Shown: positions 51,146 through 60,604 of the stretch, one piece after another
Layout: each line of letters starts with the position of its first letter
Position numbering within the stretch: position 1 is the stretch's first letter
Assembly (NCBI GenBank): GCA_947450025.1
Contig: CANFTW010000005.1
Coordinates: 62,001 to 126,000 of the forward strand
Reading direction: 5' to 3'
DNA length: 64,000 nucleotides
DNA from: Bacteroidota bacterium
GTDB taxonomy: Bacteria; Bacteroidota; Bacteroidia; B-17B0; Aurantibacillaceae
Position numbers and translations under genes: made by a program
The notes under the pieces: generated by a model
Seen by the model: the letters and a program-made list of their open reading frames with translations, nothing else
The model's database searches: none
Told to the model about the DNA's origin: nothing

Positions 51146-52171
51146 ATGCTAGAAAGAATAAACAATCTATTACAAGAAGTTGAAGATTTTGCTGCGCACA
51201 GTAAAGATCAAGTTGAAGAATATCGAATTAAGTGGTTAAGTAAAAAAGGAGAGATTACTTCTTTGTTTGATGATTTTAAAGCGGTAGCTCCTGAAATAAA
51301 AAGAGAAGTTGGTCAAAGATTAAATGAATTAAAAAATAAAGCTCAAGATAAAATTAATGAGCTAAAAGATAAATTTGAAAACGCTTCAGACAAAAATACC
51401 TCAAAGGAAATAGATTTAACGTTACCTTCAGACCCTAGCATACAAGTTGGTTCTCGTCATCCATTATCATTAGTAAAAAATCAAATTATTGATGTATTTG
51501 CTCGTATTGGTTTTACCGTAAGTGATGGACGAGAAATTGAAGATGATTGGCACAATTTCACCGCATTAAACACGCCTGAAAATCACCCAGCACGTGATAT
51601 GCAGGACACCTTTTATGTGGAACTGAATCCTGAAATGGTCTTGCGTACACAAACATCATCGGTACAAGTTCATATCATGGAGAATCAACAACCTCCAATA
51701 AGAACAATTTCTCCAGGACGTGTATACCGTAACGAAGCTATCAGCGCGCGCGCGCATTGTCAGTTCCATCAAATAGAAGGTTTATATATTGATGAAAAAG
51801 TATCGTTTGCTGATTTAAAACAGACCTTAAATTTCTTTGCCAAAGAATTATTTGGAACGGAGACCAAAATTAGAATGCGACCTAGTTATTTTCCATTTAC
51901 AGAGCCGAGTGCGGAGGTTGACATTAGCTGTACCATCTGTAAAGGAGAAGGTTGTAATGTTTGTAAACATACTGGTTGGGTAGAAATTTTAGGATGCGGA
52001 ATGGTTGATCCTCAAGTATTAGAAAATTGCGGCATTGACAGTAAAAAATACAGCGGTTTTGCTTTCGGAATGGGCATTGAACGTATTACCATGTTAAAAT
52101 ACCGAGTGAAAGATTTACGTTTGTTTTTTGAAAATGATGTTCGTTTCTTAAAGCAATTTGCTGGCGAATAA
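51146..52171 (+). CDS. pheS: Phenylalanine--tRNA ligase alpha subunit
   Basis: 341 residues. The catalytic subunit of the (alpha-beta)2 synthetase. An N-terminal coiled-coil of ~90 residues contacts tRNA. Class II motifs follow: motif 1 around HPLSLVKNQIIDVFARIGF, motif 2 with TISPGRVYRNEAISARAHCQFHQIEGL, and motif 3 GFAFGMGIERITMLKYR. RMRPSYFPFTEPSAEVDISC and the CTICKGEGCNVC Cys cluster are usual in this phylum. pheT is not in the window; in many genomes it would be elsewhere. A TPR gene follows 2 bases on. Confidence 0.97.
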   Translation: MLERINNLLQEVEDFAAHSKDQVEEYRIKWLSKKGEITSLFDDFKAVAPEIKREVGQRLNELKNKAQDKINELKDKFENASDKNTSKEIDLTLPSDPSIQVGSRHPLSLVKNQIIDVFARIGFTVSDGREIEDDWHNFTALNTPENHPARDMQDTFYVELNPEMVLRTQTSSVQVHIMENQQPPIRTISPGRVYRNEAISARAHCQFHQIEGLYIDEKVSFADLKQTLNFFAKELFGTETKIRMRPSYFPFTEPSAEVDISCTICKGEGCNVCKHTGWVEILGCGMVDPQVLENCGIDSKKYSGFAFGMGIERITMLKYRVKDLRLFFENDVRFLKQFAGE

Positions 52172-52173
52172 AC

Positions 52174-52494
52174 ATGGAAAAACTTCCTAGAAAAGAATTA
52201 ATTTTTGACATGTTGTTGAAAGAACCCAACGATGTGTTTTTAAATTATGCCTTGGCAATGGAACATCTTTCTGCTAATGAACTTAAAGAAGCAGAAAACC
52301 AATTCAAAAAAGTACTTGCTATAAACGACAGCTATCTTCCTTGTTTCTATCAGTTAGGGCAAGTAAATGAAAAAATGGGCAATAATGATATTGCCTTAAT
52401 CTATTATAAACAAGGTGTTGAATTAGCGAAATCGCAGACTAACCAAAAGGCTTTAGGAGAATTGAATGAAGCTATCTGGATGTTAGAAGATTAA
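52174..52494 (+). CDS. Small tetratricopeptide repeat protein
   Basis: 106 residues with two to three TPR helices pairs (DVFLNYALAMEHLSANELKEAENQFKKVLAIND, YLPCFYQLGQVNEKMGNNDIALIYYKQGVELAK). It has no signal and is soluble. It follows pheS by 2 bases, so it is translationally coupled. A protein-binding role is all that can be said. Confidence 0.85.
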   Translation: MEKLPRKELIFDMLLKEPNDVFLNYALAMEHLSANELKEAENQFKKVLAINDSYLPCFYQLGQVNEKMGNNDIALIYYKQGVELAKSQTNQKALGELNEAIWMLED

Positions 52495-52500
52495 TAAAGT

Positions 52501-54153
52501 TTATAGTTCTCTATTCAAAATAGTTTTATTTCCAACTTTGTCAATTACCTCTATTCTTAATTTTTTAGGAGTTGTTTCCTTAAAATCACAAGTAACAGTA
52601 TTTGATTTTGCATCATATTCGGCAATTTGCCAAACCTCATTTACATACACGTGATATTCACCAATACCACTCAAATTATCAGCAATTTTAAAATGAATAG
52701 AGTTTTTAGGAACAACATTTTTAGAAGACTTCTTTTTAGAAGAAGGTAATGTAATGGTTGGGGCAACCGTATCATATTTATAATTAAAAGAACCAAATGA
52801 CTTAGAATCTGCATATAACCAACCATCGTTGTATTGGCCTCCTATCACATCGCCATTTACCGTCATAACTAGTCTTGATTCCTTGTTTTTTAATGGGTTG
52901 GCAATTTTTAAACCCATTTTAAAAGCCTTAATCACTTTAGTGTTCTCATCTCCCAACTCTACATCTCCTCCTGCGGGTGCTTTTATATAAACACACTTAT
53001 GAATATAAACTGGATTCGCTAATGAACCTTGCGGTATAAATAGATCAAAATTATCCTCTTTTAATCTAAAGTCTTTATTACAAAAAACATTATTATTGAT
53101 TGTGTTAGCATGGTATCCTTTCAAATTTTTTGTTTTAACAAAAAATGTCAACACATTTTTATTACCCTTTTCATCATTTATTTGTAACGAGATTTTATGT
53201 GTTAAGGTATCATTCAAAATAATTTTTCCACCATTAACCAATGTTTTATAAATAGAAATATTATAACAACTAGGCGAAAAACATTTTTGAAATATAATGC
53301 CATTTTCCTTTTCGCTAAACACATTAACATATCGTCCATTATCAAAAGAAATATTGTTTAATTGATGATGATATATTAATTGGTTATCCAATAAAATTTT
53401 TGCTTCATAAATATTGTTTTTATTTATTGTAGCATCTGCTCGATCAAATCCTGAAAATCCAATCGCAAAGGTGTTTTCAGATAAAACTTGCGTGTATTTA
53501 GGCAAAGATAATTGATGATTTATGTTTTTGACAGGAACTGTCAATTGGTGTGTCATATGATTTGTATCCGAGGTGTTATAAAATGCAATATGTGTTAACT
53601 CAGGCTTTATATGATCCTCGATATCATAAACTAACAAAGGGTTAATAGGTATTTCCGATTTTTCTTCTCTAATTTCAAAATGTAAATGTGGCCCTGAAGA
53701 GTTCCCTGAATTACCCGTATAACCAATTACCTCCCCTTTTTGAATAGGTAATTCATCAGGGGTAAGAAATAATTCCAGCTCATTTTTTTTTGAACTTAAT
53801 TGTTTTTGTTTAACATAATCATCAATTTTTGATGCATACCGTTTTTGATGCGCGTAAACCGATACGTAACCGTTTGGATGAGTAATATAAATAACCTTAC
53901 CATAGCCAACACTACTAATTTTTATTCGACTAACATATCCTTCACTTACACTTTTTATAGGCAAATTCGCTACAGCATCCGTACTAAAATCTAATCCTGC
54001 ATGAAAATGATTTGGCCTGATCTCACCATAGTTTCCGGTAATAACTGAACTTCTATCAAGAGGGTACAAAAACCCAAAACCGTTATATTGCGAATAATAG
54101 CATAAGGGGAGCGTTAGTAAAAAAAACAATGAGGGTATTCTAAAATTGATCAT
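52501..54153 (-). CDS. M23 family metallopeptidase, exported
   Basis: 550 residues from ATG 54153. The frame can extend to a TTG at 54189, but MINFRIPSLFFLLTLPLCYYSQ is a complete signal peptide, so the ATG is preferred. The LytM-type domain is N-terminal: H51 and D55 in NHFHAGLDFS, the VSVYAHQKRY strand, and H156-L-H158 in SGPHLHFEIRE. It should cut peptide crosslinks of peptidoglycan or elastin-like proteins in the periplasm. The remaining ~370 residues form beta-sandwich domains of unknown type (IIYKTLVNGGK, KVIKAFKMGLKI, ITLPSSKKKSS), as in several Bacteroidota M23 proteins. Confidence 0.88.
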   Translation of the reverse strand: MINFRIPSLFFLLTLPLCYYSQYNGFGFLYPLDRSSVITGNYGEIRPNHFHAGLDFSTDAVANLPIKSVSEGYVSRIKISSVGYGKVIYITHPNGYVSVYAHQKRYASKIDDYVKQKQLSSKKNELELFLTPDELPIQKGEVIGYTGNSGNSSGPHLHFEIREEKSEIPINPLLVYDIEDHIKPELTHIAFYNTSDTNHMTHQLTVPVKNINHQLSLPKYTQVLSENTFAIGFSGFDRADATINKNNIYEAKILLDNQLIYHHQLNNISFDNGRYVNVFSEKENGIIFQKCFSPSCYNISIYKTLVNGGKIILNDTLTHKISLQINDEKGNKNVLTFFVKTKNLKGYHANTINNNVFCNKDFRLKEDNFDLFIPQGSLANPVYIHKCVYIKAPAGGDVELGDENTKVIKAFKMGLKIANPLKNKESRLVMTVNGDVIGGQYNDGWLYADSKSFGSFNYKYDTVAPTITLPSSKKKSSKNVVPKNSIHFKIADNLSGIGEYHVYVNEVWQIAEYDAKSNTVTCDFKETTPKKLRIEVIDKVGNKTILNREL

Positions 54154-54275
54154 TATGGAAAGGTTAAATTGTATGAAGTTAATTAACAACCAGTTGTTGA
54201 TGTAAAGTTAAAGTCTTAAGTAAAATGAGCTGGTGTAAAGTCTATTTTTAACCAACAACAAACTGTTTATTGAAC

Positions 54276-56558
54276 ATGAATGTAGAAAATATAAAATCGG
54301 AATTACAACAAGTGTTAGATAGCGACGTAGCGCTGCGCAAAGAATACAATGAGATTAAACGCTCATTAAGTGATTACCGTAATCAATTAATTCAACGTGA
54401 CGAGGATTATAAACGTTTACAAGTTTCGATTGACGTCTTAAACACCAAATTAGCGGTGATGGAGCGTGATAACTTAAACTACAAAAACGAAGTAAGTGCC
54501 TTTAAGGAACTTCGCAGTAGTATTCATGAGCAAATACAAGAGAAACAAGATGAAATTAACGGATTATTAAGCAAAATTGAAGAATTAAACGGTCAGTTAG
54601 CGAGTATTTCATCTGAATATGAAACTCGTATTGCTGAATTACAAGCATCTTCTCAATCTGAGATTTCTAGTTTAAAGGCTACTTACGAAAGTCAATTAGC
54701 AGAATTAAAATCAAATACATCTTATCAACAAACAGGAATTCGTTCAGAGTTAGAATCAAAAATACACGACTTAACTAACTCTTACAATACCACATACCAA
54801 GAAACTGTATCGTCATACGAATCACAAATTGAGCAATTAAAATCGGAATATAATGCTCAAATAGAATCTATAAAACAAGACTCTGAATCTCGAATTTCTT
54901 CTTTATCTGGTTCAAGCGAAGAAACTGTATCAGCTTTAACCACAGAATACGAATCAAAAGTTAATGGTTTAATATCTCAATGGAATACTGAAAAAACTGA
55001 AATTACAGCATCTTACGAAAATCAAATTTCATCTTTAAATGGAGCTTACACTTCTGAAAAGTCAGAATTAATCGATACGTATGAATCAAGAATAACTGAT
55101 TTAAATACAGAATTATCGAACAAGCAAATTGAATTTGAAACTGAATTAAATTCAACCATAGAGTCATTATCTCAATCGTATTTACAAAAAGAGGCTGAAT
55201 TAAAAGCTTATTACGAAAATGAATTATCAAACACATCGCATTCATCGGGATCTTTAGTAGAATCTATGAATGCAGAGTTTGAAACAAAAAATTTACTATT
55301 AACTGACAGCATGAATAAAGTGATTGTTGAAAACGATCACTTTAAAGAAAAAATCAGAGAGATGGTTTATTTTATTGATGAACAAAATACCAAGATGGAT
55401 GAACTCACAAAAGATATTGAGTTTAAAGCTGAACAAATAAATAAACAAATAGACAGCTACAATTTATTATCAGGTGAATTTGATGCATATAAAACTTCTC
55501 AATTAGCGACTATTGATGAGCAAGTTGGTTCTTTAAATTCCAAAATAACAGAATTTGAATCAATCATTTTATCTAAAGATGCCACCATATCAGAATTAAC
55601 AGCATCAATTGAAGAGAAGATTAATCAATGTAATAACTTAACAAATTCATATAACGAATTACAAGATCAATTTAATGTTTTATCAGTTTCTTTTAATATA
55701 GAAAAAGAAAATTTTGAAAACTTTAAAAATGAACTAGAGGTATCAAACTCTCAATTATTACAAAGTAAAGATGTTGAGTTTAATAAGTTACTTGCAGAAA
55801 ACACCTCTTTAATTAATGAGATTGATGCGACATCTGATAAATTAGAAACAACTGAAGCGGAATTACAATTAGTTCAAGCTGAGTTATCTGAACTAAAAGC
55901 AGTAGCAGAAGGTAAAGCTGCTGATTTAAAAGAAACATTGAATAGCAAAAACTACGAAATTACTACACTATCTGCTAATAATATGGCTCTTCAAACAGAG
56001 CTAGATTTATTGAAGGCTGAATTAGAAGGTGTACGTGGCGAATTAAATTCTGCTATTGAATCAAACCAAGTAAGTTCGACTTTACAAGAAGATTTTAATA
56101 CATTAATGTTTGCTAAAACTGAATTAGAAAATCAGTTATCTGGCTTTAAAATAAATATTGAGGGATTAAATGCTCAAGTTTCTGAATTAACCGCTTCTAT
56201 TTCTGGTTACCAAACTGAAATTACCAATTTAAAATCTGCTTCAAAAGTGGATGAGCAAGATGCCTTTATTGATCGTTTATTTAAACAAATCGACATTTTA
56301 AGTGATGAGCGTTTAAGCTTATTAAATGAGAAAGAAGAAATGGCAAATCAATTGCTAAAAATGAATGAAACAGTTGCTACAATTTCGCAACATGTTGATT
56401 CTCATAATATTGACATAACTGAATTGGATAATCACAGAAAAAATGTTATTTTAGCAGGGAGTTCTAATAATGTAAGTTCTGAAAAGACAGTTATGAAGAA
56501 ACAAATAAATGAGTTGGTGCGTGAAATTGATAAATGTATAGCTCTGTTGAGTGCTTAA
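54276..56558 (+). CDS. Giant coiled-coil protein immediately upstream of zapA
   Basis: 760 residues from ATG 54276 (the frame also has a TTG 6 bases earlier). Nearly the whole chain is heptad-like coiled-coil, with recurring YESQIxxLxxxY and YE(S/N)xI phrases between residues ~110 and 350, rich in Ser, Glu, Leu and Lys. There is no signal and no membrane segment. The C-terminal ~25 residues (VMKKQINELVREIDKCIALL) look like the tail of the small coiled-coil protein that often precedes zapA in this phylum. zapA begins 22 bases later, so a role at the division ring is plausible but inferred. Confidence 0.85.
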   Translation: MNVENIKSELQQVLDSDVALRKEYNEIKRSLSDYRNQLIQRDEDYKRLQVSIDVLNTKLAVMERDNLNYKNEVSAFKELRSSIHEQIQEKQDEINGLLSKIEELNGQLASISSEYETRIAELQASSQSEISSLKATYESQLAELKSNTSYQQTGIRSELESKIHDLTNSYNTTYQETVSSYESQIEQLKSEYNAQIESIKQDSESRISSLSGSSEETVSALTTEYESKVNGLISQWNTEKTEITASYENQISSLNGAYTSEKSELIDTYESRITDLNTELSNKQIEFETELNSTIESLSQSYLQKEAELKAYYENELSNTSHSSGSLVESMNAEFETKNLLLTDSMNKVIVENDHFKEKIREMVYFIDEQNTKMDELTKDIEFKAEQINKQIDSYNLLSGEFDAYKTSQLATIDEQVGSLNSKITEFESIILSKDATISELTASIEEKINQCNNLTNSYNELQDQFNVLSVSFNIEKENFENFKNELEVSNSQLLQSKDVEFNKLLAENTSLINEIDATSDKLETTEAELQLVQAELSELKAVAEGKAADLKETLNSKNYEITTLSANNMALQTELDLLKAELEGVRGELNSAIESNQVSSTLQEDFNTLMFAKTELENQLSGFKINIEGLNAQVSELTASISGYQTEITNLKSASKVDEQDAFIDRLFKQIDILSDERLSLLNEKEEMANQLLKMNETVATISQHVDSHNIDITELDNHRKNVILAGSSNNVSSEKTVMKKQINELVREIDKCIALLSA

Positions 56559-56580
56559 AAAAGAAAATTAGCTTAGTTTA

Positions 56581-56889
56581 ATGAGCGATGTAAGTGTAAA
56601 AGTAGAAATTGCAGGCGGTATTTATACGCTGAAAATTAAAAGTGAGGACGAAAGCAACGTTAAACAAGCTGTTGAATTAATAAATCAGAAAATTTCGGAG
56701 TTTGAAAGAAACTACGGAGTAAAAGATAAAAAAGATGTATTGTCCATGGTTACTTTGCAATTGGTTAGCCAATTAGCTAAAGAAAAAAACCAAGCACAAG
56801 AAGAGTTAAGCACTCTAAGATTGGTGTTAGAAGATGTAGAACACATGTTAGTTCAACATAAAGAAAACATACAAGACACAGAAGAATAA
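56581..56889 (+). CDS. zapA: Cell division protein ZapA
   Basis: 102 residues. VSVKVEIAGGIYTLKIKSEDE begins the FtsZ-binding globular head, followed by an AVELINQKISEFERNYGVKDKKDVLSMVTLQLVSQLA helix and a C-terminal coiled-coil. ZapA bundles FtsZ filaments at mid-cell. It follows the giant coiled-coil gene and precedes rny, a gene order seen in many Bacteroidota. Confidence 0.93.
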   Translation: MSDVSVKVEIAGGIYTLKIKSEDESNVKQAVELINQKISEFERNYGVKDKKDVLSMVTLQLVSQLAKEKNQAQEELSTLRLVLEDVEHMLVQHKENIQDTEE

Positions 56890-56920
56890 ACATATAACGT
56901 CTTTTTAAAGACCCTTTTTA

Positions 56921-56965
56921 AGCGCACAAACTTTGAAGAAATTCAATTGTTTGTGCGTTTTTTAT
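56921..56965 (+). terminator. Strong intrinsic terminator after zapA
   Basis: CGCACAAAC / GTTTGTGCG with an inner TTGAA-GAAA-TTCAA stem forms a long hairpin followed by TTTTTTATT. Confidence 0.85.
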
Positions 56966-57035
56966 TAATGCATGTTTGGATAGTCGCCCTAAACATTGCC
57001 TTAAGTAATATAAACAACGTGCGACAAACAAAATT

Positions 57036-58586
57036 ATGAGTGTATTAGCCATTATATTTATTGCCATTGCATTAATTGCAGGCGTTGTAGCGGGATTTGT
57101 GATTGCCAACTCCCGATTGAACCAAAGTAGTGTTCAAGCAAAAGAAAATTTAGTAAAAGAAGCTGAAGTAAAGGCTGAAAGCTTAAAACAAGAGAAGATT
57201 TTACAAGCCAAAGAAAAATTCTTGCAGTTAAAGGCTGAACATGATAAAACAGTTAACGAACGGAATCAACAATTAGCTGTTTTAGAAAATAAAGCCAAAC
57301 AAAGAGAAAGCGAATTAGCTAAAAAGGTTGAAGAAGCTTCTAAAAAAGATAAAGATATAGAGCATCAAAAAACTCAACTCAACTCTCAACTAGAGCTTTA
57401 CAAAAAGAAAAGCGAAGAGATTGAAAAATCACATCGTAAGCAAGTAGAGTTATTAGAAAAAGTATCGGGTTTAAGTGCTGATGAAGCAAAAGCTCAATTA
57501 ATTGAAAGTGTGAAAGCAGAGGCTAAAACCGAAGCGATGGCTTTTATTAAAGATACCATGGATGAAGCGAAAATCAATGCGAATAAAGAAGCAAAGAAAA
57601 TTATTATCCAATCTATACAACGTTTAGCAACAGAAACTGCTATTGAGAATTCAGTAACGGTGTTTCATATTGAAAGTGATGAAATTAAAGGACGTATTAT
57701 TGGTCGTGAAGGTCGTAATATTCGTGCTTTAGAAGCTGCTACAGGGGTAGAGGTAATTGTAGATGATACGCCAGATGCTATTACCTTATCTTGCTTTGAT
57801 TCTATTAGAAGAGAAATTTGTCGTTTATCATTACATCAATTAGTAACAGATGGTCGTATTCACCCAGCTCGTATTGAAGAGATTGTGGAGAAAACCAAAA
57901 AGATGATTGATGAAGAGATTGTAGAAACTGGAAAACGTGCTTGTATCGACTTAGGAATTCATGGTTTACATCCTGAATTAATAAGAATGGTAGGTCGTAT
58001 GAAATACCGTTCATCATACGGACAAAACTTATTACAACACAGTAGAGAAGTTGCAAACCTTTGTGCGATTATGGCTAGCGAAATGGGCTTAAATCCTAAA
58101 ATTGCAAAACGCGCTGGTTTATTACATGATATTGGTAAAGTGCCTGATGAAGAACCAGAATTACCACATGCTATTTTAGGTATGAAGTTGGCAGAAAAAT
58201 ATAAAGAGAAACCAGAAGTATGCAATGCTATTGGTGCGCATCACGATGAAATTGAGATGACAACTTTATATTCTCCAATTGTTCAAGTATGTGATGCTAT
58301 TAGCGGTGCTCGCCCTGGTGCTCGTCGTGAGGTGGCTGAGCAATACATGAAACGTTTAAAAGATTTAGAAGCATTAGCATTAGGATATGAAGGTGTAGAA
58401 AAGACTTATGCAATTCAAGCAGGACGTGAAGTGCGTGTATTAGTATCGGCTGATAAAGTAGATGATAAACAATCAGAGCAATTAGCGTTTGATATCTCTC
58501 AAAAAATACAAACCGAAATGACTTACCCAGGACAAGTTAAAGTAACGGTAATACGAGAAGTGCGAGCGACGGCATACGCGAAGTAG
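57036..58586 (+). CDS. rny: Ribonuclease Y
   Basis: 516 residues. A membrane-anchored endoribonuclease that starts mRNA decay. One N-terminal helix (residues ~3-25, [20 protein letters not shown]), a coiled-coil of ~170 residues, a KH domain ([34 protein letters not shown] at ~208), and the HD domain with [10 protein letters not shown] and AHHDEIE. The start ATG follows an A-rich leader. It is alone on its transcript between the zapA terminator and its own terminator. Confidence 0.97.
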   Translation: MSVLAIIFIAIALIAGVVAGFVIANSRLNQSSVQAKENLVKEAEVKAESLKQEKILQAKEKFLQLKAEHDKTVNERNQQLAVLENKAKQRESELAKKVEEASKKDKDIEHQKTQLNSQLELYKKKSEEIEKSHRKQVELLEKVSGLSADEAKAQLIESVKAEAKTEAMAFIKDTMDEAKINANKEAKKIIIQSIQRLATETAIENSVTVFHIESDEIKGRIIGREGRNIRALEAATGVEVIVDDTPDAITLSCFDSIRREICRLSLHQLVTDGRIHPARIEEIVEKTKKMIDEEIVETGKRACIDLGIHGLHPELIRMVGRMKYRSSYGQNLLQHSREVANLCAIMASEMGLNPKIAKRAGLLHDIGKVPDEEPELPHAILGMKLAEKYKEKPEVCNAIGAHHDEIEMTTLYSPIVQVCDAISGARPGARREVAEQYMKRLKDLEALALGYEGVEKTYAIQAGREVRVLVSADKVDDKQSEQLAFDISQKIQTEMTYPGQVKVTVIREVRATAYAK

Positions 58587-58608
58587 GTAATTGAAAATTA
58601 GTTTACAT

Positions 58609-58646
58609 ACACCTGTCAGGATTTAAAACCTGACAGGTGTTTTTAT
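58609..58646 (+). terminator. Intrinsic terminator after rny (also a common palindrome)
   Basis: ACACCTGTCAGG pairs with CCTGACAGGTGT and is followed by TTTTATTT. This ACCTGTCAGG-type palindrome is widespread between Bacteroidota genes. Confidence 0.8.
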
Positions 58647-58671
58647 TTCCAGGCATTTTGTATCTTTAAGT

Positions 58672-59028
58672 ATGAAAAAAATATTTTCATTAGCAGTCAT
58701 TCTTATAATTTTAAACAACTCATGTTCAAAGCAGCGATTGTTTGGGAAAGCTATCTGTGAGGGGTATATTTATGATTCAATTGGCGGAAAAGGAAGTGAA
58801 GGAATAAGCGTGATTTTAAAAGCCTGCCATCCAAATGATGGTCGAAATTTTTGCGCCACATTTACCCTTGGATCAACCACTACGGATGCGTCTGGTTACT
58901 ATAAAATAGAAGAGAAGTCAGCTAGATCAGGAAGATACTATATATCTGGAATGGGTATCAAATATCAGGAGTTAAATGAAAATGATTTAAAAAACACAAA
59001 TTACACGACTGGATATTTAAAAAAATAA
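58672..59028 (+). CDS. Small lipoprotein, carboxypeptidase-regulatory-like
   Basis: 118 residues with a lipoprotein signal (LNNSC, C18). The mature part begins with CEGYIYDSIGGKGSEGISVILKAC and ends with DASGYYKIEEKSARSGRYYISGMG, the order of a CarboxypepD-regulatory beta-sandwich. Two extra cysteines (C in KACHP and FCATF) may pair. Its stop overlaps the start of the next hydrolase by one base (TAATG), so the two are coupled. A TATCTTTA box ends 3 bases before the ATG. Confidence 0.8.
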   Translation: MKKIFSLAVILIILNNSCSKQRLFGKAICEGYIYDSIGGKGSEGISVILKACHPNDGRNFCATFTLGSTTTDASGYYKIEEKSARSGRYYISGMGIKYQELNENDLKNTNYTTGYLKK

Positions 59029-59861
59029 TGAACAAAAAACTACTTAAATTCTTTAAAATAATAGGAATTATAGTTTTAGTGCTATATGTAACTATATGCT
59101 CACTGCTATATTTCAATCAAGATGATTTATTGTTTCATCCGCAACCAAAAACATTAGCGGATATTTCAAAAATTTTAGAGGCTACCCCGGATTTTGATAC
59201 ACTTACTTTTGTGATGCAAGATGGCAACCGAACTTGTGGTTATATTTCTAAAGACACCATCAAAGAAAAATTGCCACTGATAATTTATTTTGGCGGTAAT
59301 GCGGAAGAAGTATCACACTTAGCAGATTACAAAGCATACTTCCAAAACTCTATCATGGTTTTAATGAACTATAGAAGCTTTGGATTAAGTCAGGGGAAAA
59401 TCTCAGAACAAACCATGTTTAGTGATGCCTTAGAAGTGTATGATAAACTAATTGCCAATCCTGAAATAGATTCAAAAAATATCATTGTTGTAGGGAGAAG
59501 TATTGGAACTGGTGTGGCGACATATGTGTCATCGCAACGCAAAGTGAATGCTACTGTTTTAATTACGCCTTACGAAAACATGATTGATGTGGCTTTCGAA
59601 AAATATCCTTTTGTACCCATCAGCTTACTCATCAAACATCGTTTCGAATCTGATATATATGCACCAAACATTTCAACACCAATGTTGGCGCTTATCTCTG
59701 CAAACGATCAGGTCATTCCAAAACATCATGCTTATAAATTAAAAGTGGCATGGAAAGGAAAAACAGAAGCATTTGAAGTCAATGAGGATCACAATACAAT
59801 TATGAAGAATGAGGATGTTTGGAAAAAGATTGAGGGTTTTGTGAAGGCGAATATTAAGTAG
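59028..59861 (+). CDS. Membrane-anchored alpha/beta-hydrolase (BEM46/ABHD-like)
   Basis: 277 residues. One N-terminal membrane helix (~10-30) anchors an alpha/beta hydrolase: YRSFGLSQG, nucleophile Ser in VVGRSIGTGVATY, an Asp in SANDQVIPKHHA and a His in NEDHNTI. PLIIYFGGNAEEV supplies the oxyanion hole. This is the serine aminopeptidase S33-like/BEM46 arrangement on the inner membrane facing the periplasm. Its substrate is unknown. It is coupled to the small lipoprotein. Confidence 0.87.
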   Translation: MNKKLLKFFKIIGIIVLVLYVTICSLLYFNQDDLLFHPQPKTLADISKILEATPDFDTLTFVMQDGNRTCGYISKDTIKEKLPLIIYFGGNAEEVSHLADYKAYFQNSIMVLMNYRSFGLSQGKISEQTMFSDALEVYDKLIANPEIDSKNIIVVGRSIGTGVATYVSSQRKVNATVLITPYENMIDVAFEKYPFVPISLLIKHRFESDIYAPNISTPMLALISANDQVIPKHHAYKLKVAWKGKTEAFEVNEDHNTIMKNEDVWKKIEGFVKANIK

Positions 59862-59885
59862 ACTTCGACTCCGCTCAATCTGACA
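59862..59885. repeat. Dispersed-repeat-like segment between hydrolase and DedA genes
   Basis: ACTTCGACTCCGCTCAATCT followed by GACA matches a short sequence that I recognise as a frequent intergenic repeat in Bacteroidota genomes. It fills nearly all of the 26-base gap between two convergent genes. Only one copy is in the window. Confidence 0.4.
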
Positions 59886-59887
59886 AA

Positions 59888-60508
59888 TTATTTTTTTCTG
59901 CTTTTTAAATAAGTCATTAAAACTGGAATAGTAGTAATAACAATTAATCCAATCACGATATAACCTATGTAGTTTTCAATAACAGGAAATTGTTTACCTA
60001 AAAAATAAGCGATACTCGCAATGCTTCCAATCCAAGCAACCGCACCAATCACATTATACATCATAAATATTTTAAAATCTACTTTAATCACTCCTGCTAG
60101 TATAGGTGCAAAAGTTCTGATGATGGGTAAGAAGCGGCCTAATATTAAAGTCTTTCCGCCATGCTGATTATAAAAATCTTTCGTAGCGATTAAATGCTTT
60201 TTCCTAAATAAAAAACTATCTTCTCTGGTATATAATTTTTCACCTGTTTTTTTTCCAAACCAATAGCCAAAAACATTTCCTGTAATAGCTGCTAACATTA
60301 ATAAAGGAAGTAGTATTAAAAAAGGCGTGTCTAACAATTGTGGTTTGGTAGCACATAATAATCCTGAAATAAAAATTAATGAATCTCCCGGCAAGAAAAA
60401 ACCAACAAACAAACCTGTTTCGGCAAATACTACGAATAACAATAACCACAAGCCACCGTAATGGATAATACTTTGTGGATCGGTTAATTGTTTGAGGAAA
60501 TCAAGCAT
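59888..60508 (-). CDS. DedA family membrane protein
   Basis: 206 residues with about five hydrophobic segments. ETGLFVGFFLPGDSLIFISG is the re-entrant DedA loop and GRFLPIIRTFAPILAGV the second signature with the conserved Arg. These proteins flip polyprenyl phosphate or phosphatidylethanolamine across the inner membrane. The N-terminal LLDFLKQLTDPQSIIHYGG is usual. It is convergent with the hydrolase gene and alone on its transcript. Confidence 0.93.
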   Translation of the reverse strand: MLDFLKQLTDPQSIIHYGGLWLLLFVVFAETGLFVGFFLPGDSLIFISGLLCATKPQLLDTPFLILLPLLMLAAITGNVFGYWFGKKTGEKLYTREDSFLFRKKHLIATKDFYNQHGGKTLILGRFLPIIRTFAPILAGVIKVDFKIFMMYNVIGAVAWIGSIASIAYFLGKQFPVIENYIGYIVIGLIVITTIPVLMTYLKSRKK

Positions 60509-60604
60509 AATTCAGAAAACGAAATTAAGAAGAAAAAAAGCAAATACATTTGAGAAATATGACTTTTCATAGCCACGCCCCCTTCAGAGGTGGATAAAGA
60601 ATAA

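Noticed and set aside
56890-57035. A possible 6S RNA between zapA and rny
   Set aside because: I recall 6S RNA lying near zapA in other bacteria, but a strong terminator at 56921-56965 splits the gap and neither part is long enough for the usual 6S fold.
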